The position numbers and the translations under genes are program-made. The notes below the pieces were generated by a model, which was not told the DNA's origin, did not search any database, and saw only the letters and a list, made by a program, of their open reading frames with translations. From an uncultured Collinsella sp. (lineage in GTDB: Bacteria > Actinomycetota > Coriobacteriia > Coriobacteriales > Coriobacteriaceae), in contig UQPY01000040.1 of NCBI GenBank assembly GCA_900542965.1, positions 1 through 17,571 on the forward strand: a stretch of 17,571 nucleotides of DNA. The letters run 5' to 3'. Below are positions 6,469-14,168 of the stretch, piece after piece (position 1 is the first letter of the stretch; the number at the start of each line of letters is the position of its first letter).

Positions 6469-6631
6469 AGCTATAACGTACTAAGTTGGCGGCAGAATGC
6501 GACCGCCATACCGTTCTTTTCGCTCAGCGGGGCGCTGCGCGCCATGAACGGCTGGGTGTTATGAAATCGGTGGAATCGGTTGAGGGGATTGCAGGAAATT
6601 GAGCTCTGCCGCGAAGGTTGACGATAGCTAC

Positions 6632-6833
6632 TGGACAGTTAGTTCAGATACGTATAAGACGGCGGGCGTTCGAGGCGTTTCTAAGGGCTTTCGAGGGCGA
6701 TTTGAGGGTAAATATGCGGCGGTCGTACTCGAAAGCGATGAGCTTTGGGCAGTATGGCGTTCGCCGGGGAGCTCAGAAGGCTCAGAACGGCCTTTGGAGC
6801 TTTAAAAAAATACGTATCTGAACTAATTGTCCA
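6632..6833. mobile_element. MITE-like element 2 (202 bp, same termini as element 1)
   Basis: The left end (6632-6658) is TGGACAGTTAGTTC then AGATACGTAT. The right end, read on the minus strand, is identical over the first 24 bases except one. Length and termini match 5104-5307. The interior shares only GGAGCTTTA, near the right end here. The outermost C/G pair (6631/6834) could extend the terminal repeat by one base. Short open frames cross the element but have no ribosome site or recognisable motif. Bases 6469-6631 between this element and the nuclease-like gene show nothing recognisable. Confidence 0.85.
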
Positions 6834-6854
6834 GGGAAGGTTGTCGAGGGGTAG

Positions 6855-6886
6855 AAAAAGGGTCGGAAGCGAGCTTCCGACCCTTT
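6855..6886 (-). terminator. Intrinsic terminator of prs
   Basis: AAAGGGTCGGAAG (6857-6869) pairs perfectly with CTTCCGACCCTTT (6874-6886) around CGAG. On the minus strand the stem ends in a five-T run (6859-6855). It lies 34 bp beyond the prs stop and 22 bp from MITE-like element 2. Confidence 0.9.
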
Positions 6887-6919
6887 AAAAACACCAAAGA
6901 TGATGAGATGCACGCTGGA

Positions 6920-7906
6920 TTACAGCGCGAAGTCGCCGCCGACGAGCGTGGAGACGGGCTCCTCGTGGTAAACGGCGGAGATGGCCTGAGCGAACTCCTC
7001 GGCGACCGAGATGGTCTTGATCTTGCCGCCGACCTCGACGGGAATGGCGTCGGTGACGAGGCACTCGACGATCGGGGCGTCGTTCAGACGCTCGATGGCC
7101 GGACCGGAGAAGATGCCGTGGGTGGCGCATACGTAGATGTCGCCGGCGCCCATAGCCTTGAGCTCCTTGACGTTGGCGCACAGGGTGCCAGCGGTGTCGA
7201 TCATGTCGTCGTTGATGATGCAGGTCTTGCCCTTGATGTCACCGATGATGCCCATGACCTCGGCGGCGTTGTGGCGCGGACGGCCCTTGTGGGCGATGGC
7301 CAGGTCGCAGCCGAGCATGTCGGACAGCTTCTTGGCGGCCTTGGCGCGACCCACGTCGGGGGAGACGACAACCAGGTTGTCGGTGTCGAAGTGCATGTCG
7401 TTGTAGTACTGGCCAAACAGCGGCAGTGCGGACAGGTGGTTAACCGGGATATCGAAGAAGCCCTGAATCTGGCCCTGGTGCAGGTCGAGGGTGATGATGC
7501 GGTTGACGCCGGCGCGCTCGAGCAGGTTGGCGACGAGGCGGGCGGTGATGGGCTCGCGCGGGCCGGCCTTGCGGTCCTGGCGGGCATAGCCGTAGTGGGT
7601 GATAACGGCGGTGATGGAGCGGGCGGATGCGCGCTTGGCAGCGTCGGTGGCGATGAGCAGCTCCATGAGCATGTCATTGACGTTGCCGCCGGCCACGGAC
7701 TGAATCAGGAAGACGTCGGCGCCGCGGACGGTCTCGTCGTAGCGGGCGTAAATCTCACCGTTGGCGAACTGCTTTAGCGTAAGGCCCGAAAGCTCGACCC
7801 CAAGGTACTCAGCGATCTTCTGAGCGAGGGGACGGTTGGAGGAACCGGAATACACGCGGATGGACTTGCGCATATTCTCCGACTTCTCGGGATCATTAAT
7901 CGGCAT
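6920..7906 (-). CDS. prs: Ribose-phosphate pyrophosphokinase (PRPP synthetase)
   Basis: A 328-residue class I enzyme making PRPP from ribose-5-phosphate and ATP for nucleotide, histidine, tryptophan and NAD synthesis. Seen: the N-terminal RVYSGSSNRPLA (17-28), the ATP/flexible-loop segment YARQDRKAGPREPI (107-120), DLHQGQIQGFF (141-151), HKGRP with the catalytic-loop Lys207 and Arg209 (206-210), and the PRPP loop DDMIDTAGT (233-241). About 12 extra N-terminal residues precede the usual family start. The ATG at 7906 has AAGGAG 8 nt upstream. It has its own terminator and is separated from glmU by a terminator, so it is probably transcribed separately. Confidence 0.97.
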   Translation of the reverse strand: MPINDPEKSENMRKSIRVYSGSSNRPLAQKIAEYLGVELSGLTLKQFANGEIYARYDETVRGADVFLIQSVAGGNVNDMLMELLIATDAAKRASARSITAVITHYGYARQDRKAGPREPITARLVANLLERAGVNRIITLDLHQGQIQGFFDIPVNHLSALPLFGQYYNDMHFDTDNLVVVSPDVGRAKAAKKLSDMLGCDLAIAHKGRPRHNAAEVMGIIGDIKGKTCIINDDMIDTAGTLCANVKELKAMGAGDIYVCATHGIFSGPAIERLNDAPIVECLVTDAIPVEVGGKIKTISVAEEFAQAISAVYHEEPVSTLVGGDFAL

Positions 7907-7950
7907 TACCCTTCTCCTTTATATCGAATGCCATATAGATGCCTTGTTGC

Positions 7951-7956
7951 ATTGTA
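7951..7956 (-). promoter_or_regulatory. Possible -10 box of prs
   Basis: On the minus strand TACAAT preceded by GT, about 45 nt upstream of the prs start. No clear -35 hexamer lies at the normal distance. The call rests only on position and on a five-of-six match to the -10 consensus. Confidence 0.3.
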
Positions 7957-8046
7957 ACCGCGCGACGGGGTTAATCGGGTCTTGATAACGTCTTTACCGT
8001 CAACGGACACGAACCGACCACTCATCCTGTCGCGCAGGTCACGATA

Positions 8047-8082
8047 GAAAAAAGGAGCCGCCCCCCATGGGAACAGCTCCTT
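8047..8082 (-). terminator. Intrinsic terminator of glmU
   Basis: On the minus strand AAGGAGC (8082-8076) and GCTCCTT (8058-8052) close a stem, with a second small CCCATGGG palindrome in the loop. A run of Ts (8053-8048) follows. It lies 18 bp beyond the glmU stop. Confidence 0.85.
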
Positions 8083-8099
8083 AGATGCTTGGTAAAACG

Positions 8100-9512
8100 T
8101 TATACCTCGTCGTCCTCGTGCAGACGGCGGCGATAATCGGCGGCCCAGCCCTCAATATTTATCTGGCGGGCACGGCCCAGGCCGAGTGCGTCAGCCGGGA
8201 CCGGCTCGGTGATGACGGAGCCGGCGGCCACAAGCGCGCCGTCGCCAATCTGGGCGGGCGCGACCATCATGGTGTCGGAGCCGATGAAGGCATCCTTGCC
8301 GATGACGGTCTTGTGCTTGTGTACGCCATCGTAGTTGCAGGTGATGGAGCCCGCGCCCACGTTGACGCCGGAGCCCATGGTGGTATCGCCGATGTAGGAC
8401 AGGTGCGGCACCTTGGAGCCCTCGCCGATCGTGGACTTCTTGATCTCCACGTGCGTGCCGGCCTTGGAGCCATCGAGCATATGGGTGCCCGGGCGCAGGT
8501 AGGCGCGCGGGCCGCAGTCGACGCCGTTCTCGATGACGGCCTCGATGGCGATGGTCTCATCGATGACGCAGCCGCTGCCGACGGTGGTGTCGGTGAGGCG
8601 ACTGTTGGGGCCGAGCTGGCACTCCTCGCCCACGGTGACGTGGCCAATCAGGTGCGTCTGCGGCCACACGACGGTGTCGCGGCCGATAACGGCATCGGGG
8701 CCGATCCAGGCCTGCGTGGGGTCGATGAAGGTAACGCCCTCGGCCATCCAGTGCTCGTTGATGCGGTCGCGCGCGATAGCGGTGAGCTGCGCGAGCTGGA
8801 TACGGCTGTTGACGCCCAGGCCATCGCGGTAGTCATCGCAGTGGAAGATGGAGACAGCCTGGCCGTGGCTTTTGAGAATCTCGAGCATGTCGGGCAGGTA
8901 GTACTCGGATTGCGCGTTGTCGTTGCCGATCTCGTTAATGTGGGCGGCGAGCTGCGCGCCGTCGAAGGCGTAGCAGCCGGCGTTGCACTCGAGCAGCGTG
9001 GCGGCCTGCTCGGGCGTGCAGTCCTTCTGCTCGATGATGCGCTCGATCTGACCATCGGCACCCAGCTTGATGCGGCCGTAGCCAAAAGGATCGGGCGGGG
9101 TCATGGTCATGACGGTGCAGGCGAGCTCGCCGGTGGCGACGGTCTGCGCGAACTTGGCGACGGTGTCGGCAGTGATGAGCGGCAGGTCGCCGTTGAGCAC
9201 CACGACGGGGCCTTGCGTGATGCCACAGGCCTCGAGCGCGACCTTCACGGCGTGACCGGTGCCCAGACGCTCGGTCTGCTCGACGCACTCGACCTTGGTG
9301 GCGCTGCTGGCGTAGGCGCCGTCGATGAGGGCGCGCATCTCGTCGGCGTGGCTGCCGATGACAACCACGACGCGGCTGCAGCCGGCCTTGATGGTGGCGT
9401 CGACGATCCACTGGACCATGGGCTTGCCCAGGATCCTGTGCGAAACCTTGCAGTGGTTCGACTTCATGCGGGTGCCCTCGCCGGCAGCGAGGATAATTGC
9501 GGTTGCGTCCAT
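8100..9512 (-). CDS. glmU: Bifunctional N-acetylglucosamine-1-phosphate uridyltransferase / glucosamine-1-phosphate acetyltransferase
   Basis: A 470-residue cytoplasmic enzyme making UDP-GlcNAc for peptidoglycan and other cell-surface polymers. The N-terminal uridyltransferase half has LAAGEGTRMKS (8-18), the nearby Lys22, and NGDLPL (107-112). The C-terminal half is a left-handed beta-helix of hexapeptide repeats from about 265, with KVPHLSYIGD (367-376; His370 is the likely acetyltransferase base) and GAGSITCNYDG (386-396). Length is normal for the family. The open frame continues upstream to 9722, but the ATG at 9512 starts the conserved sequence and has AGGAG 5 nt upstream. It is divergent from the ECF operon, with a 199-bp shared upstream region. 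Confidence 0.97.
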   Translation of the reverse strand: MDATAIILAAGEGTRMKSNHCKVSHRILGKPMVQWIVDATIKAGCSRVVVVIGSHADEMRALIDGAYASSATKVECVEQTERLGTGHAVKVALEACGITQGPVVVLNGDLPLITADTVAKFAQTVATGELACTVMTMTPPDPFGYGRIKLGADGQIERIIEQKDCTPEQAATLLECNAGCYAFDGAQLAAHINEIGNDNAQSEYYLPDMLEILKSHGQAVSIFHCDDYRDGLGVNSRIQLAQLTAIARDRINEHWMAEGVTFIDPTQAWIGPDAVIGRDTVVWPQTHLIGHVTVGEECQLGPNSRLTDTTVGSGCVIDETIAIEAVIENGVDCGPRAYLRPGTHMLDGSKAGTHVEIKKSTIGEGSKVPHLSYIGDTTMGSGVNVGAGSITCNYDGVHKHKTVIGKDAFIGSDTMMVAPAQIGDGALVAAGSVITEPVPADALGLGRARQINIEGWAADYRRRLHEDDEV

Positions 9513-9544
9513 GTGATCTCCTGTTACGTTATAGAGACGTGTGT

Positions 9545-9572
9545 TTGGAAACGATACACGGCGCAATATGAT
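9545..9572 (+). promoter_or_regulatory. Candidate promoter for the ECF operon
   Basis: TTGGAA (9545-9550), a 16-nt spacer, then TATGAT (9567-9572) on the plus strand. This gives a ~130-nt leader before the GTG at 9712. The leader is GC-rich with no recognised riboswitch signature. A promoter for glmU must lie in the same interval; on the minus strand TATCAT (9575-9570) is a weak candidate. Confidence 0.35.
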
Positions 9573-9711
9573 ACCGCAGGCATATGATGAGCGCGTAACG
9601 TTTGGGCCGCGGCGGTTGAGGCTTGCGCCGCCGGCGTGGCGTTTGCACTGCGTGCGTGCGGCGTTGGCGGTGCTGCGGAGCTGTCGTTTGAGCGAGGGGA
9701 CGGGGGTACCC

Positions 9712-10599
9712 GTGGACAACATACGAGAGGGGTTTGGCGGCGAGCCCGTCGCGGCATTCTCGATGTCGCATCCGGCTGTGCCGGCACTCTATATAGTGCT
9801 GACGCTGGGACTCACCATGTTCTCGATGCAGCCGGTGCTGATTGCGCTGTCACTTGCGGGCGGGCTGGCGTATGGATTTGCGACGCGTGGGGCTGCCCGC
9901 ACGCTGGGCGCACTCCGCTGGCAGCTGCCGGTGATTTTGATTATCGCGCTGGTCAATCCACTGTTTAGCGCTTCGGGTTCGACGGAGCTGTTTCGTATTG
10001 GCATGCGTGCGGTGTATCTAGAGAGCATGGTTTACGGCCTGTGCATGGGCGGGCTGTTTGTGGCGAGCGTGCTGTGGTTTGAGGCCGCGGCGTCGATGCT
10101 CGAATACGACAAGGTGCTCGCGCTGCTGGGTAATGCCGCGCCGGTGATCGCGCTCATGATCTCGATGTGCATGAGGCTTATCCCGCAGTTTTTGCGCCGC
10201 GGTCGTACGGTGCTGGCGGTGCAGGATGCGATCGATGCACCGGGCCGCGCGCCGGCCGACCCCGTGCGTTCGCGTTTGCGGGCATCGAGTGTGTTGATGG
10301 GCTGGGGCATGGAAGATTCGCTGGAGCGCGCGGACGCGATGCGCTCGCGCGGGTGGGGTGCCGCGACGCGTCGTACGACGTATGCGCGGTATCGGCTGGG
10401 GCGCGGCGATGTTGCCGCGCTGGTTTGGCTTGCACTGTTTGGCGTGGTCACGGTGACAGTGGCGTGGACCGCGACGACGCAGTATTCGTTTTATCCTCAG
10501 CTCTTGGTGCCGGCGCCGTGGCCGGGCTATGTTGTGTACGCTGCCTGGATGGTGCTGCCTTGCGCGTTGCACGCGATTGATGAGAAGAGGTTTGGCTGA
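9712..10599 (+). CDS. ecfT: ECF transporter transmembrane coupling subunit EcfT
   Basis: A protein of about 295 residues in the CbiQ/EcfT family. It couples the ATPases to a substrate-binding S component in the membrane. Hydrophobic segments occur near the start (VPALYIVLTLGLTMF), at LPVILIIALVN, in VYGLCMGGLFVASVLWF, and at the C-terminus (VAALVWLALFGVVTVTVAW). The diagnostic cytoplasmic coupling motif is AMRSRGW, an Ala-x-x-x-Arg-Gly pattern used to dock on the ATPases. The start is uncertain. GTG at 9712 lies a few bases beyond purine-rich GAGGGGACGGGGG. An ATG at 9763 has no ribosome site, and the long frame back to 9541 overlaps the promoter region. Its TGA overlaps the next gene's ATG by one base. 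Confidence 0.85.
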   Translation: MDNIREGFGGEPVAAFSMSHPAVPALYIVLTLGLTMFSMQPVLIALSLAGGLAYGFATRGAARTLGALRWQLPVILIIALVNPLFSASGSTELFRIGMRAVYLESMVYGLCMGGLFVASVLWFEAAASMLEYDKVLALLGNAAPVIALMISMCMRLIPQFLRRGRTVLAVQDAIDAPGRAPADPVRSRLRASSVLMGWGMEDSLERADAMRSRGWGAATRRTTYARYRLGRGDVAALVWLALFGVVTVTVAWTATTQYSFYPQLLVPAPWPGYVVYAAWMVLPCALHAIDEKRFG

Positions 10600-12242
10600 T
10601 GGCTCGGTTGGATAGGGGCCCGGTGTCGGGCGCGGCGTGCGGCCCGGATATGCCGGCGATTGAGGTGCGGAGCCTGAGCTTTGCCTACCCCGATGCTGAT
10701 GCTGCGGTGCTCGAGGGGCTCGACTGGTCTGTTTCCCAAGGTGCGTTTGCACTGCTTGTTGGCGGTACCGGTTCGGGTAAGTCGACGCTGCTGTCGCTGC
10801 TCAAGCCCGAGATCGCTCCGGCGGGCGAGCGCACTGGTGATGCGCGCGTGCTGGGCGAGAACGTTGCCGACATGGACGTGCGCGCGTCTGCGGAGCGCGT
10901 GGGCTACGTGTTCCAGGATCCCGAGAACCAGATTGTGTGCAAGACCGTGTGGCACGAGATGGCGTTTGGCCTGGAAAACTTGGGGCTAGCGCGTGATGAG
11001 ATGCGCCGTCGCGTAGCTGAGACCAGCTATTTCTTTGGGCTGGAAGATTGGCTTCACCGCGATACTGACACGCTTTCGGGCGGTCGCAAACAGTTGCTGT
11101 CGTTGGCGGCCGTTCTGACGCTGCGCCCGCGCGTGCTGCTGCTCGACGAGCCCACGTCTCAGCTCGATCCCGTTGCCGAGAAGAATTTCCTGCACGCGCT
11201 GTTTCGCGTGAACCGTGAGCTGGGCTGCACGGTTGTTGTGGCTACGCATCAGCCGCGGCCGATGCTCGAGTATGCGACGTGTACGTACCGGATTGAGGGC
11301 GGTCGCGTGCGCGAGGTGGCGGATATGGCTTCTTTGGGACGCCGAGAATCGCTGTTTTCCGATGACATGTTGGGGTGGGGTGCCATCCGATGTGCAAATA
11401 AAGGAGTATTCAGCAGGCGTGAGGACAATTTGGGCTCTCTGGAGCCGCCCGGGGACGCATCGAGCGCGAAAAAAAGTTCGGAATTGGACAAATCGTCCGA
11501 ATTTGTGGCGCAAACGTCGCTCGAGAACGGCTCGGAAGCCTTCCCGCGCACGGATGGAAGCAGAATACTCCAAAAAATGCACGCTGGGTCGGCTACCACC
11601 CTGGCAGGGAGCTGGTTTCGCTACGATCGCGCGGGCGGTTGGGTGCTGCGCGGGCTCGATGCGTCGTTTTCGGCTGGCGCGGTGCATGCGGTTGTGGGCG
11701 GTAACGGCTGCGGCAAGTCGACAATGCTTTCGGTGCTGGCGAAGACCGCCAAGCTGCAGCGCGGCCGCATGGTGCGCGGGGCGGCCTCGGCTGCGCTGCT
11801 GCCGCAGAACCCCAAGGCCCTGCTGGTTGCCGAGACGGTTCGCGATGAGCTGATGGAATGGGCCTCGACCTGCGGATATGACGAGAACTTGGCGCGGGAG
11901 CGTGCGGTGCAACTGGGACTGGACGGCCTGGAGACGCGCCACCCCTACGACCTCTCGGGCGGACAGCGCCAGCTGCTCGCGCTGGCAAAGCTGCTGCTGA
12001 TCGGCCCCGAGCTGCTGCTACTTGACGAGCCCACGAAGGGCTTGGACTTGGAGAGCCGTCGCATCATCGCCCGCGCCCTGCGTGACCATGTGAAGGCTGG
12101 CGGCACCGTCATCATGGCTACGCACGATTTGGACTTTGCCGAGCAGGTTGCCGACGACGTCGCCATGATGTTTGACGGTGAGATTGCCTGCATGGAGCCG
12201 CCGGCAGATTTCTTTGCCGACAACGTGTTCTATAGGTCGTGA
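10599..12242 (+). CDS. ecfA: Fused double-ATPase subunit of an ECF transporter (EcfA1-EcfA2)
   Basis: A 547-residue protein with two complete ABC ATPase domains. Domain 1: Walker A GGTGSGKST (55-63), Q-loop FQDPENQ (105-111), signature LSGGRKQ (159-165), Walker B LLLDEP (180-185), switch His217. Domain 2: GGNGCGKST (367-375), LPQNPK (401-406), LSGGQRQ (452-458), LLLLDEP (472-478), His509. ATP hydrolysis drives S-component uptake through EcfT. Residues about 265-328 form a Ser/Glu/Lys-rich linker with no domain features. It coincides with a ~190-bp segment bounded by inverted repeats (11392-11582). AAGAGG lies 8 nt before the ATG, and the start overlaps ecfT by one base (TGATG). All active-site residues are present in both halves. 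Confidence 0.93.
   Translation: MARLDRGPVSGAACGPDMPAIEVRSLSFAYPDADAAVLEGLDWSVSQGAFALLVGGTGSGKSTLLSLLKPEIAPAGERTGDARVLGENVADMDVRASAERVGYVFQDPENQIVCKTVWHEMAFGLENLGLARDEMRRRVAETSYFFGLEDWLHRDTDTLSGGRKQLLSLAAVLTLRPRVLLLDEPTSQLDPVAEKNFLHALFRVNRELGCTVVVATHQPRPMLEYATCTYRIEGGRVREVADMASLGRRESLFSDDMLGWGAIRCANKGVFSRREDNLGSLEPPGDASSAKKSSELDKSSEFVAQTSLENGSEAFPRTDGSRILQKMHAGSATTLAGSWFRYDRAGGWVLRGLDASFSAGAVHAVVGGNGCGKSTMLSVLAKTAKLQRGRMVRGAASAALLPQNPKALLVAETVRDELMEWASTCGYDENLARERAVQLGLDGLETRHPYDLSGGQRQLLALAKLLLIGPELLLLDEPTKGLDLESRRIIARALRDHVKAGGTVIMATHDLDFAEQVADDVAMMFDGEIACMEPPADFFADNVFYRS
11392..11582. repeat. Inverted-repeat-bounded segment inside ecfA (putative in-frame MITE)
   Basis: The left end 11392-11414 and the complement of the right end 11560-11582 match at 17 of 23 positions: GTGCA, an A/T-rich run, GGAGTATTC, then GC. 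The interior contains a smaller palindrome (TTCGGA at 11477-11482, TCCGAA at 11496-11501). It is more AT-rich than the flanking ATPase code and maps exactly to the linker, residues 265-328. Two of the three forward frames are open through it; the third has a TAA at 11399. That it is a mobile element is inferred from structure. Confidence 0.55.
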
Positions 12243-12246
12243 TGGA

Positions 12247-12960
12247 ATGGCGGATTATCGCGGCTTGCGCCTGCTTGCAAAACTGGAGATCCCGCTGCTG
12301 TTGGCGGTGCCGGCGGTGATGGCTGCGGCGTTGCTGTCGGGTGTTGGGCAGGCAGCGTTGGCCATGCTTGTCGTGGTGGCGCTGGTGCTCGCACTGTTCT
12401 TTGCGGGTTACGAGGCATCTCGTCCGGGTTTGCGCCAGATTATGCCCACGCTGGTGCTGGCGGCGCTGGCGGCGACGGGGCGCATCCTGTTTGGGCCCAT
12501 TCCCGACTTTAAACCGGTGAGCGCCATCGCCATTATCGCGGGGGCGACGCTTGGCCGCCGCAATGGTTTTATGGTTGGCGCGCTGGCGGCGCTGACCAGC
12601 AATTTCTTTTTTGGACAGGGCATGTGGACGCCGTGGCAGATGTATGCCTGGGGCCTGGTTGGCTATGTCGGCGGCGCGCTGGCGTATGCGGGTGCGTTCG
12701 ACCGCGTCGACGGCACCGTGCGCATGCCAGCGCTGCTGGCGTACGGCTTTGCGTCGGGCCTGCTCTATGGCGTCGTGATCAACGCGTATGACATCATTGG
12801 TTTTGTACAGCCGCTTACTTGGGCGGGTGCCGTGGCGCGTCTTGCCACGGCAGTGCCGTTCGATATTACGCACGGCCTTGCGACCTGCGTGTTTTTGGCC
12901 GCCCTGTACAAGCCTTGGTGCCGTCGCATTAACCGTGTCGTCGTGAAATACGGGCTGTAG
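12247..12960 (+). CDS. ECF transporter S component, substrate unassigned
   Basis: A 237-residue membrane protein with about six hydrophobic helices. It is placed four bases after the fused ATPase, so the three genes form a self-contained ECF transporter. The most conserved-looking region is GRRNGFMVGALAAL (103-116), then SNFFFGQGMWTPWQM (118-132), typical of S components in which Gly/Trp-rich loops cover the binding site. I cannot assign it to a vitamin with confidence; no biosynthetic gene or recognised riboswitch sits alongside. The ATG at 12247 is chosen because it follows the ecfA stop (12240-12242) closely; the frame is open further upstream within ecfA. The ribosome site is weak (AGG at 12234-12236), consistent with translational coupling. 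Confidence 0.85.
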   Translation: MADYRGLRLLAKLEIPLLLAVPAVMAAALLSGVGQAALAMLVVVALVLALFFAGYEASRPGLRQIMPTLVLAALAATGRILFGPIPDFKPVSAIAIIAGATLGRRNGFMVGALAALTSNFFFGQGMWTPWQMYAWGLVGYVGGALAYAGAFDRVDGTVRMPALLAYGFASGLLYGVVINAYDIIGFVQPLTWAGAVARLATAVPFDITHGLATCVFLAALYKPWCRRINRVVVKYGL

Positions 12961-13038
12961 GGCTGGTTCGCCGGGGCGGGAATCAATACTGCCGAAGTGC
13001 CATTTCAAAACTATGCCGGTTTACGGGGCTAGATTGGC

Positions 13039-13063
13039 GCAGGCAGACCATGCCGGCTTTTTT
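13039..13063 (+). terminator. Probable terminator of the ECF operon
   Basis: GCAGGCA (13039-13045) pairs with TGCCGGC (13051-13057) with one mismatch around GACCA, followed by six Ts (13058-13063). It lies about 80 bp after the S-component stop. The preceding bases contain a direct repeat of ATGCCGG (13014-13020 and 13050-13056). The stem is short, so confidence is moderate. Confidence 0.5.
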
Positions 13064-13165
13064 CGAAATAGAGCAAGCCGTTCACCTCGGTTTTCTTTTT
13101 GCGTTGTTCGCTGTGGTTGAGGGTGGTGGCTTAAACGTAGTAGATGGGCGTGTTTCGTGGCGGAT

Positions 13166-13235
13166 GGGTCACGCGGATACCCCCACGAGACCCAAAATGA
13201 TTCGTTTTCCTCCGTCCCCAGGGGATCAGCTGGGG
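13166..13235. repeat. Palindromic intergenic segment downstream of exoA
   Basis: Two small palindromes abut the exoA stop: CCCCAG (13216-13221) with CTGGGG (13230-13235), and GGGTC (13166-13170) with GACCC (13189-13193). The first begins right after the exoA stop codon and could serve as its terminator, but only a short interrupted T-stretch (TTTTCGTTT on the plus strand, 13203 onward) is nearby. No other copy lies in the window, so its status as a repeat family is unproven. Confidence 0.35.
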
Positions 13236-14054
13236 CTAGAGCTCTAGCGTGAGGGTGACGGGGCAGTGGTCGCTGCCGAAGATGTCGCCGCGGATGCCGG
13301 TGTCGCGAACGTTGGCGGCGATTGCGTCGCTTACCAGGAAGTAGTCGATGCGCCAGCCGGCGTTGTTCTTGCGGGCATTAAAGCGATAGCTCCACCAGCT
13401 GTAGACGCCCTCAACGTCCGGATTAGCCGTGCGCCAGGTATCGGTAAAGCCGGCGTTGAGTAGCTCGGTGAACTTGCCGCGCTCCTCGTCCGAAAAGCCC
13501 GCGTTGCCGCGGTTGGACTTGGGGTTCTTAAGGTCGATTTCCTCGTGCGCCACGTTAAAGTCGCCACAGGTCACTACGGGCTTGCCGGTCTCGCACTCGA
13601 GTCCCGTCAAAAAGCCGCGATAGGCATCATCCCAGGCCATGCGCACATCGATGCGCGCGAGCTCATTTTGGGCGTTGGGCGTGTAGACATCCACGAACCA
13701 AAACTTGTCGAACTCGAGCGCGCAGACGCGGCCCTCGGTTACGGCTTGGGCGACGAGTGCGGCCGCCTCACCCTCGCCGGCGTAGGGTAGCAGCGCGTCG
13801 GCGTGCAGCACGCGCAGCGGCTCCTGGCGGCTAAAGACCGCGGTGCCCGAATAGCCTTTACGCTCGGCGTAGCTCCAGGTTTGGTGATAGCCGGGCAGGT
13901 CAATATCGACCTGGCCTTCTTGCAGCTTGGTCTCTTGCAGCGCCAGGATATCGACGTCGAGTTCTTGCGCGATCTGGATAAAGCTCGGGTCCTTTTTGAG
14001 CACGGCGCGCAGTCCGTTGACGTTCCACGAGGCGAAAGTGTAAGTCTGAGGCAT
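13236..14054 (-). CDS. exoA: Exodeoxyribonuclease III / AP endonuclease (ExoA family)
   Basis: A 272-residue DNA-repair enzyme that incises abasic sites and has 3' exonuclease activity. Active-site landmarks are present: WNVNGLRA (10-17), LQETKLQ with metal-binding Glu41 (39-45), VYTPNAQ with Tyr124 (123-129), GDFNVAH with Asp165 and Asn167 (164-170), WRIDYFLVSD (234-243) and the catalytic GSDHCPV with Asp262/His263 (260-266). Relative to the compact bacterial ExoA family there is an extra ~17-residue Ala-rich loop near 86-108. AAAGGA lies 4 nt before the ATG at 14054. It is divergent from the sirtuin gene, with 114 bp between starts. Confidence 0.95.
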   Translation of the reverse strand: MPQTYTFASWNVNGLRAVLKKDPSFIQIAQELDVDILALQETKLQEGQVDIDLPGYHQTWSYAERKGYSGTAVFSRQEPLRVLHADALLPYAGEGEAAALVAQAVTEGRVCALEFDKFWFVDVYTPNAQNELARIDVRMAWDDAYRGFLTGLECETGKPVVTCGDFNVAHEEIDLKNPKSNRGNAGFSDEERGKFTELLNAGFTDTWRTANPDVEGVYSWWSYRFNARKNNAGWRIDYFLVSDAIAANVRDTGIRGDIFGSDHCPVTLTLEL

Positions 14055-14168
14055 GGTGTCCTTTCGACGGGGTTGGCAGGCTTAAGATTAGCGCAACAGG
14101 GGCGGGGTGGGCTCCGTGGGCGACGGCGCAATCGCAGCCGCCCCGACCAACATGGACGGAGGACAAAC

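Noticed and set aside
6599..6821. Small proteins encoded inside MITE-like element 2
   Set aside because: Two overlapping short frames exist, but neither has a ribosome site or recognisable motif, and element 1 has no counterpart.
8085..9587. 500-codon plus-strand frame opposite glmU
   Set aside because: It is antisense to an intact glmU with all motifs; its Asp/Gly/Val-rich composition mirrors GlmU codons.
9541..9711. Extension of EcfT to the ATG at 9541
   Set aside because: There is no ribosome site, it is Arg-rich and unlike EcfT N-termini, and it overlaps the likely divergent promoter region.
9573..9711. Vitamin riboswitch in the ecfT leader
   Set aside because: I looked for cobalamin, TPP and FMN core motifs and saw none. 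GC-rich short palindromes alone are not enough.
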